Below are positions 31,761-35,876 of a stretch of DNA of 35,876 nt, one piece after another. Source of the DNA: Clostridium sp. CAG:964. Lineage in GTDB: Bacteria > Bacillota > Clostridia > Oscillospirales > Acutalibacteraceae. The notes under the pieces were generated by a model that worked only from the letters and a program-made list of their open reading frames with translations, searched no databases and was not told the DNA's origin. The stretch spans positions 1 through 35,876 of the forward strand of contig FR891322.1 in NCBI GenBank assembly GCA_000435335.1, given 5' to 3'. A program made the position numbers and the translations under genes. Numbering within the stretch: the first letter of the stretch is position 1; every line of letters starts with the position of its first letter.

Positions 31761-31919
31761 ACATTTGCACCTCTTTACATATTTTATTATGCACTAAAAA
31801 CAGTAAAAATAAATAAGTAAATTACAATACAAAGTAATTGCAAAATCATTGCAATACATTATATATCCAACAGGAGGCTTTTTTAATTATTTTACAGATT
31901 ATATAATGGAGGTAACAGT

Positions 31920-33230
31920 ATGAAAATTGTAAGAACGCCAATGGGTATCGGAAACACATATGAGGGAGAATGGTCAAACGGGGCTGCAAATGGTCACGGT
32001 GTATTAACTTATTCAAACGGTGACCGATATGAAGGTCAGTGGAGAAATGACCAGGAAAACGGTTTTGGAGTGTTAAGCTTTGTTGACGGCAGGCGTTATG
32101 AGGGAAATTGGCTAAACGGGAAGAAAAGCGGTCACGGTGTGTTTACTTTTCCAAACGGCAAAAAATATGAAGGTGAATACTTTAACGATTTAAGAAACGG
32201 ATACGGTGTTGAAACCTTTGCAGACGGTGAGCGTTATGAGGGGAATTGGATAAACGGCAAAAAGAACGGACAGGGCGTTTACTTTTACAAAAACGGCGAC
32301 AATTATAACGGAAATTGGGTAGACAATATGTGGCAGGGTCACGGAGTGTATACCTTTGCCAACGGGGATATAATTGACTGTCAGTGGATAAATGGTGTCA
32401 GGAACGGAGCAGGTTCGGAAATATTCCCAGACGGCTCAAGGTATGACGGTATGTATAATAACGGTAAACGTCATGGCGATGGAGTATATACCTTTGAAAG
32501 CGGAAGAAGACTAAAAAAGCTGTACGACAACGGCACTTTGATTAGTGAAGAGGAATTGCCACCGGTTGAAAAATCCACAATCTCAAGTACCGATATTCCA
32601 AGCTGGAACAGTGTGAAATCGGGTGAATTTAAGAAAAAACAAGTATCAAAAACAACCCGCAAAAACAAAATTTCATCAGTTGTAAATATGCTCAGAAACC
32701 CTACATCATTTTCAGACCCGGACGACCGTAATATTGAGGAATCATGCCGCTATTTGGGACAATATATTGACGAGGCCACAGACTTGTTTTTGGCTCGCAA
32801 AGAGGTTGAAGCCGCAGAAATTATAGGCGAGATTTTAGGAGTGACCTTTGACCCGAACGAGGACTGGTTTGGTAATGACGAAATAGAATATTTTAGTGAT
32901 TTCCTTTGTGCAGCGCTGTATTCAATAGGAAAAAAAATAAATTTTGATACACCGGACCATGATCGCATTATTATCCCGGCAGCAAATATTGCTTGCTATA
33001 TGTGGGAAGATTACGGAGATACAAAGCTGTTCTCTGCTGTAACTTTTATTTGGGTAGAAGCAGGAAAGGACTGCGAAGCGGACTACTTATGGTTTGTAAG
33101 AATGAGAGAAAACGGCGATTATAGAATCCGGGATAAATACAGTGAAATTGATGAGAAATATTACGGACTTGATGTTGACAGCTCCATAATGGGCTCAGAC
33201 TGTAAATTATACAGCCCCGGTAATTATTAA
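31920..33230 (+). CDS. MORN-repeat protein with an unassigned C-terminal domain
   Basis: This 436-residue protein begins with eight consecutive 23-residue MORN repeats (about residues 14-200), each of the type YEGNWxNGKKxGxGVYTFxNGxx. A basic, Ser/Lys-rich linker (about 215-260) follows, then an acidic helical domain rich in Trp, Tyr and Cys (ANIACYMWEDYGDTKLFSAV) with no family I recognise. It has no signal peptide, so it is likely cytoplasmic. MORN repeats in other proteins bind lipids or partners, or act as rulers, and no catalytic motif is visible. TGGAGGTAACAG precedes the ATG. It ends in its own terminator. Confidence 0.85.
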   Translation: MKIVRTPMGIGNTYEGEWSNGAANGHGVLTYSNGDRYEGQWRNDQENGFGVLSFVDGRRYEGNWLNGKKSGHGVFTFPNGKKYEGEYFNDLRNGYGVETFADGERYEGNWINGKKNGQGVYFYKNGDNYNGNWVDNMWQGHGVYTFANGDIIDCQWINGVRNGAGSEIFPDGSRYDGMYNNGKRHGDGVYTFESGRRLKKLYDNGTLISEEELPPVEKSTISSTDIPSWNSVKSGEFKKKQVSKTTRKNKISSVVNMLRNPTSFSDPDDRNIEESCRYLGQYIDEATDLFLARKEVEAAEIIGEILGVTFDPNEDWFGNDEIEYFSDFLCAALYSIGKKINFDTPDHDRIIIPAANIACYMWEDYGDTKLFSAVTFIWVEAGKDCEADYLWFVRMRENGDYRIRDKYSEIDEKYYGLDVDSSIMGSDCKLYSPGNY

Positions 33231-33273
33231 CCTCGGCGTAAGCTCTTGTGTATAATTAAAATATATAACTGTA

Positions 33274-33318
33274 ACAGCGAAATTTGCGAATGTACTTTGT
33301 CAAATTTCGCTGTTTTTA
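33274..33318 (+). terminator. Terminator of the MORN gene
   Basis: ACAGCGAAATTTG (33274-33286) pairs perfectly with CAAATTTCGCTGT (33301-33313), followed by TTTT. Confidence 0.93.
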
Positions 33319-33367
33319 CAGTTAAGAAGATTATCATAAAAAATATTCAAAAAACTTAAAAAAGGCG

Positions 33368-33396
33368 TTGACAAGGGGGCGGCAGTTTGATATAAT
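33368..33396 (+). promoter_or_regulatory. Perfect consensus promoter P1, stable-RNA type
   Basis: TTGACA (33368-33373), 17 bases, TATAAT (33391-33396). The initial transcript would begin near AAGCTGTCGCAAACGAGGG. It resembles Firmicutes rRNA promoters, yet no rRNA or tRNA follows. Confidence 0.8.
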
Positions 33397-33458
33397 AACA
33401 AAGCTGTCGCAAACGAGGGCAACACAAAAGAACTGAATATGACAATATGAAAAGTGCT

Positions 33459-33854
33459 TTATAGTTGAAGAAAGGATTTATTTCTTATTTCTTTGACGGT
33501 GAATGTAAAGATGCGATTCAGAAGGTTGAAAAAAGTTTGAAAAAAGTGTTGACAAAGCAAAATGTTTGTGATAAAATAAATAAGCTCTCTACGAAAGCGG
33601 AAACGCAAAGTGAGAGCACAGGAAGTAAAGCTGCCGCTAAGCGGCTTAGGTTCTTCTTCAACAAATTTTTTCTCATTATTTAGGCTGTCAGTGTCAAAGC
33701 TATCAAAAGTATTAATTTTAGTATTATTGTTCTTTAAAATTTCTGCAACCTGTTTTGCAATGTTTTCTGCTGAAACATTTTCCTCTTGACCTGTACTTTT
33801 TACTGCTTTTAAAACAGCGTCCGTAATATTTTGTAAATCAAATTGCTGATTCAC
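33459..33854 (-). CDS. Small protein of unknown function with a doubtful C-terminus
   Basis: A GTG start (33852-33854) with GGAGG eight bases upstream opens NQQFDLQNITDAVLKAVKST then GQEENVSAENIAKQVAEILK, two short amphipathic helices and an acidic linker ending FVEEEPKPL. The last 50 or so codons (RFRRELIYFITNILLCQHFF and on) are antisense to a consensus promoter and a folded leader at 33549-33645. They have the Phe/Leu-rich look of non-coding sequence. The true gene may have lost its 3' end to an inserted promoter segment. It is separated from the upstream membrane protein gene by a terminator. Family unknown. Confidence 0.5.
   Translation of the reverse strand: MNQQFDLQNITDAVLKAVKSTGQEENVSAENIAKQVAEILKNNNTKINTFDSFDTDSLNNEKKFVEEEPKPLSGSFTSCALTLRFRFRRELIYFITNILLCQHFFQTFFNLLNRIFTFTVKEIRNKSFLQL
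33549..33577 (+). promoter_or_regulatory. Consensus promoter P2
   Basis: TTGACA (33549-33554), 17 bases, TAAAAT (33572-33577), preceded by an A-rich tract like an UP element. It is transcribed towards, and antisense to, the small gene at 33459-33854. Confidence 0.78.
33584..33645 (+). ncRNA. Folded leader RNA downstream of P2
   Basis: GCTCTC (33584-33589) pairs with GAGAGC (33612-33617), enclosing a GCG-GAAA-CGC tetraloop hairpin (33597-33606) and a purine-rich internal loop. A second perfect hairpin is GCCGC-TAA-GCGGC (33633-33645). The shape suits a stable-RNA leader, but I cannot name a class. Confidence 0.4.
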
Positions 33855-33873
33855 TTACTACACCTCCAAAATA

Positions 33874-33919
33874 AAAATAAAAACACAGCAAACAGCTTTT
33901 TTGCCAGGCTGTTTGCTGT
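33874..33919 (-). terminator. Terminator of the polytopic membrane protein gene
   Basis: On the minus strand ACAGCAAACAGC and GCTGTTTGCTGT form a 12-bp stem (33919-33885), followed by TTTTTATTTTTATTTT. Confidence 0.92.
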
Positions 33920-33938
33920 TAATTAACAATAGTATAAA

Positions 33939-35165
33939 TTATTTGTATATAGCTTCATTGCTGTCGGTTTGAGCAGCTTCATCCGATTCCTGTGTGTACA
34001 TATTTACAGTATTGTCGGTAACATCCTGCTCATAAATATTGTTGTCAGCTTGAGGCTGCATTATATTTTGACCGGAAATATCATTTGTTACTTGCTGTTT
34101 AGCAACGTTTTGGTCAGGAATGCTGTTTGATGCTTTTTTCTGACTGGAAGTACCGGAGCTGGAATAGTTATAGTTGCTGTATGAGTTGTTTCCGCCATAT
34201 GTTCTGAATGGACTGTTTCCTGTAGCATTTGAACGGTTATAAGGACCATTAGGCAAACTAAATGAAGCCTGTACTGCCTCAACAATAGAGTTCTTAAAAG
34301 AAAAGGCAATGGCCGCTTGTGATATTGACTGAACTGCGGTTAATAAAACTATAACTGCATACAATACCAATGTAAATATTGCGGAGCCTAAAACACCGTT
34401 TTGCTGTAAGCTAATAACAAAATCAGGTGTTAGCTCAGTTGAAGATGATGAAACAGAAATTAATAGGAATAAAAGAATTAAAACAAAAACAAAAGCTAAT
34501 ATGTTTGCAATTGAAAATAGTACAGAGAACACTCCATAACCGTTTGCACCCTCGCTGACAAGCACCTTGCCTGTAGCACCTTTGTGAATAGAACCCAAAA
34601 ACTTTGTCTGATAATAATAAAACAGACAGGTAACAAAAGAAGATACTATCGTTGAAATTAATGTTGCGATTAACGATACATTAAAACCGTTGTTAGCAAT
34701 ACTTGAAATGAATGATATAATAGTCGAAATCAAACCAATGCTGTTTGTAATAACAGCAAATACAAATTGTATAATTGACAAAATATGTAAGAATTGTATT
34801 GCACCGCTTGGTGTAGAGTTTGGGTTTTCGTTGTGGGCTCCTATAATAATGAAAAGCAATGTAACAGGAAAAATAAGACCGATAACAACCGAAACTCCGA
34901 TAAAAATAGTACCAAATGTCGTAATTATATTAATAGCCTCATCGATATTACTAATTGTACCGCCGACGCTTAAATTTACAGCGTCAAGAATATCCTTTAT
35001 AATACCAATAAAAGAAAATTCAAAAAAGCCCGTAATAAAGGTACACAACAAAGACGCCGCCATCAGCAGCTTTATTGAGCCTTTTCGTAAAAATTGTTTA
35101 ATGTAAGCAATGTTTTGCAGTCTTACAAACTGCTCACCAACACTCATTTCTTGTTGATTGTTCAT
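33939..35165 (-). CDS. Polytopic membrane protein with Asn/Gln/Ser-rich tail, function unknown
   Basis: This 408-residue protein has about 30 polar N-terminal residues (SVGEQFVRLQNIAYIKQFLR), then roughly six membrane helices to about residue 295. A low-complexity tail of about 110 residues, rich in Asn, Ser, Tyr and Gln with acidic groups, completes it (GGNNSYSNYNYSSSGTSSQK among them). No transporter or enzyme motif is seen. The tail resembles the disordered ends of membrane scaffold proteins, which is only an impression. AGGAGAG precedes the ATG by seven bases. A 38-bp palindrome covers its promoter. Confidence 0.65.
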   Translation of the reverse strand: MNNQQEMSVGEQFVRLQNIAYIKQFLRKGSIKLLMAASLLCTFITGFFEFSFIGIIKDILDAVNLSVGGTISNIDEAINIITTFGTIFIGVSVVIGLIFPVTLLFIIIGAHNENPNSTPSGAIQFLHILSIIQFVFAVITNSIGLISTIISFISSIANNGFNVSLIATLISTIVSSFVTCLFYYYQTKFLGSIHKGATGKVLVSEGANGYGVFSVLFSIANILAFVFVLILLFLLISVSSSSTELTPDFVISLQQNGVLGSAIFTLVLYAVIVLLTAVQSISQAAIAFSFKNSIVEAVQASFSLPNGPYNRSNATGNSPFRTYGGNNSYSNYNYSSSGTSSQKKASNSIPDQNVAKQQVTNDISGQNIMQPQADNNIYEQDVTDNTVNMYTQESDEAAQTDSNEAIYK

Positions 35166-35182
35166 AATATATCTCTCCTCAC

Positions 35183-35220
35183 TATAGTGTCAAGTATATT
35201 ATAATATACTCGACACTATA
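35183..35220. promoter_or_regulatory. 38-bp near-perfect palindrome over the promoter
   Basis: TATAGTGTC and GACACTATA frame AGTATAT/ATATACT around a TATA centre. Of the 19 pairs, 18 match; only 35192/35111-type inner position (35192 with 35211) fails. On the minus strand the centre contains TATAAT, with TTGTTT 18 bases upstream, so a bound repressor would block the promoter of the membrane protein gene. Confidence 0.75.
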
Positions 35221-35274
35221 AAAACAAGAGTAAAAGAAAAATTAAGCAAATTGCATAATAAACATACTATATTT

Positions 35275-35876
35275 TTATGAACAAAATTTGTGATTACCAA
35301 TAGTACAAATTACAGGTCTTGAGAAGATCCATTTATTTGTTGTTTTAGCCGGATTATAATAATATATAGCACCACCGCTTGGGTCCCAGCCATTTATGGC
35401 GTCTTTAGCCGCCTTTTTTGCAGATTCGTACACTTGTTCATTAATTTGACCGTCATTTACGCAGCTAAAGGCGGACGGCTGGTATATTACACCTGCCAGT
35501 GTGTTAGGAAACGACGGATGATCAATTCTGTTTAATATAACAGCACCTACAGCTACCTGCCCCTCGTAAGGCTCCCCACGAGATTCAGCAGAAATAATTC
35601 GTGACAAAAGGCTTATTTCAGATTCAGTGAATTTACTGTTAGTATTATTATTGTTATTAATCTTTAACAATTTCAGAGTTTTTTCACCTACTATACCGTC
35701 AGCAGTTAATTTATTATCCTTTTGAAATTTAATAACCGCCGTTTTGGTGTCTGAGCCAAAAATTCCATCTATATTGCCACTATAATAGCCAAGCTCCGAA
35801 AGCCTTTTTTGAACAGCTGTTACCTCACTGCCGGTGGAGCCATACTTAGATAAGGATGAGGCTGTTATGGATGCTG
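35275..35876 (-). CDS. sleB: Spore cortex-lytic enzyme SleB (5' end beyond the window)
   Basis: The frame runs unbroken to the window edge. Its first visible part is a peptidoglycan-binding domain (VTAVQKRLSELGYYSGNIDG, then IFGSDTKTAVIKFQ and DGIVGEKTL). An Asn-rich linker follows, then the SleB/hydrolase_2 domain: LLSRIISAESRGEPYEGQVA with the likely catalytic Glu in AES, then VGAVILNRIDHPSFPNTLAG and WDPSGGAIYYYNPAKTTNKW. SleB is a lytic transglycosylase that opens cortex peptidoglycan at germination and depends on YpeB, also encoded in this window. The signal peptide should lie outside. A shorter reading from a TTG at 35670 would cut the binding domain in half. Confidence 0.92.
   Translation of the reverse strand, partial: ASITASSLSKYGSTGSEVTAVQKRLSELGYYSGNIDGIFGSDTKTAVIKFQKDNKLTADGIVGEKTLKLLKINNNNNTNSKFTESEISLLSRIISAESRGEPYEGQVAVGAVILNRIDHPSFPNTLAGVIYQPSAFSCVNDGQINEQVYESAKKAAKDAINGWDPSGGAIYYYNPAKTTNKWIFSRPVICTIGNHKFCS

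Noticed and set aside
33465..33683. Plus-strand 72-residue frame downstream of P1 (Lys-rich)
   Set aside because: It starts with TTG after AAGAAAGG-like sequence but spans the second promoter and the folded leader; its low-complexity Lys/Ser content looks like translated non-coding DNA. Ribosome profiling would be needed to revive it.
35155..35190. TTGACA-like promoter from the palindrome half (TTGACAC on the minus strand)
   Set aside because: Its -10 would fall on the start codon of the membrane protein gene, so it cannot drive that gene.

Overview
The window looks like a chromosomal stretch of a spore-forming, low-to-mid GC Gram-positive bacterium of the class Clostridia, probably in the Ruminococcaceae/Oscillospiraceae. 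That placement is inferred from gene content. The sporulation and germination genes are ypeB, ylbJ, yqfC, yqfD, a spoVB-type exporter and a partial sleB. Other Firmicutes traits are a SAM-I riboswitch in front of metK, Gram-positive lipoproteins, strong AGGAGG-type ribosome binding sites, and frequent TTG/GTG starts. No phage, plasmid or complete insertion sequence is visible.

Left end (1-2250) is an accessory-looking strip behind the 3' end of a tRNA gene. It holds a SAM-dependent methyltransferase, a truncated alpha/beta hydrolase, three degenerate copies of a motif resembling insertion-sequence ends, a CRISPR-like repeat pair, and an ABC ATPase with no permease beside it. From 2500 to 9900 come a small conserved protein with a structured leader, ypeB, a secreted Ig-repeat/lysozyme-fold protein, and an AgrC/AgrA-type two-component pair. 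The pair is divergent from a DUF308 membrane protein, with direct repeats resembling LytTR binding sites between them.

From 9900 to 13300 is the most rearranged part. A 5'-truncated DUF4097 gene is fused to the first of two tandem cassettes of about 1.04 kb. Each cassette encodes a lipoprotein and a very small protein. The cassettes match almost exactly at their ends and differ strongly in the middle of the lipoprotein. A decayed fragment of an unrecognised gene follows. At 13470-15030 lies an ECF sigma factor operon with its membrane-anchored partner, preceded by a promoter of ECF type.

From 15300 to 24000 are a duplicated-domain CmpB-type membrane protein, a GNAT acetyltransferase, ylbJ divergent from yqfC-yqfD, a PflA-like radical SAM protein, a protein with an actin-like kinase look, and the spoVB-type exporter. 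From 24400 to 31100 are a two-gene operon for a large double-domain dehydratase activase and its partner, the SAM riboswitch with metK, and another lipoprotein that may be distantly related to the tandem pair.

The right end (31200-35876) has a possible small RNA convergent with a ribbon-helix-helix gene, an eight-repeat MORN protein, two consensus promoters with a folded leader but no stable RNA behind them, a small gene whose 3' end lies antisense to one of those promoters, a polytopic membrane protein under a 38-bp palindrome, and the spore cortex-lytic enzyme SleB cut by the window edge. I see no single obviously new multi-gene system. The strongest candidates for unexplained biology are the mosaic lipoprotein/small-protein cassettes, the orphan tandem promoters, and the palindromic operator.
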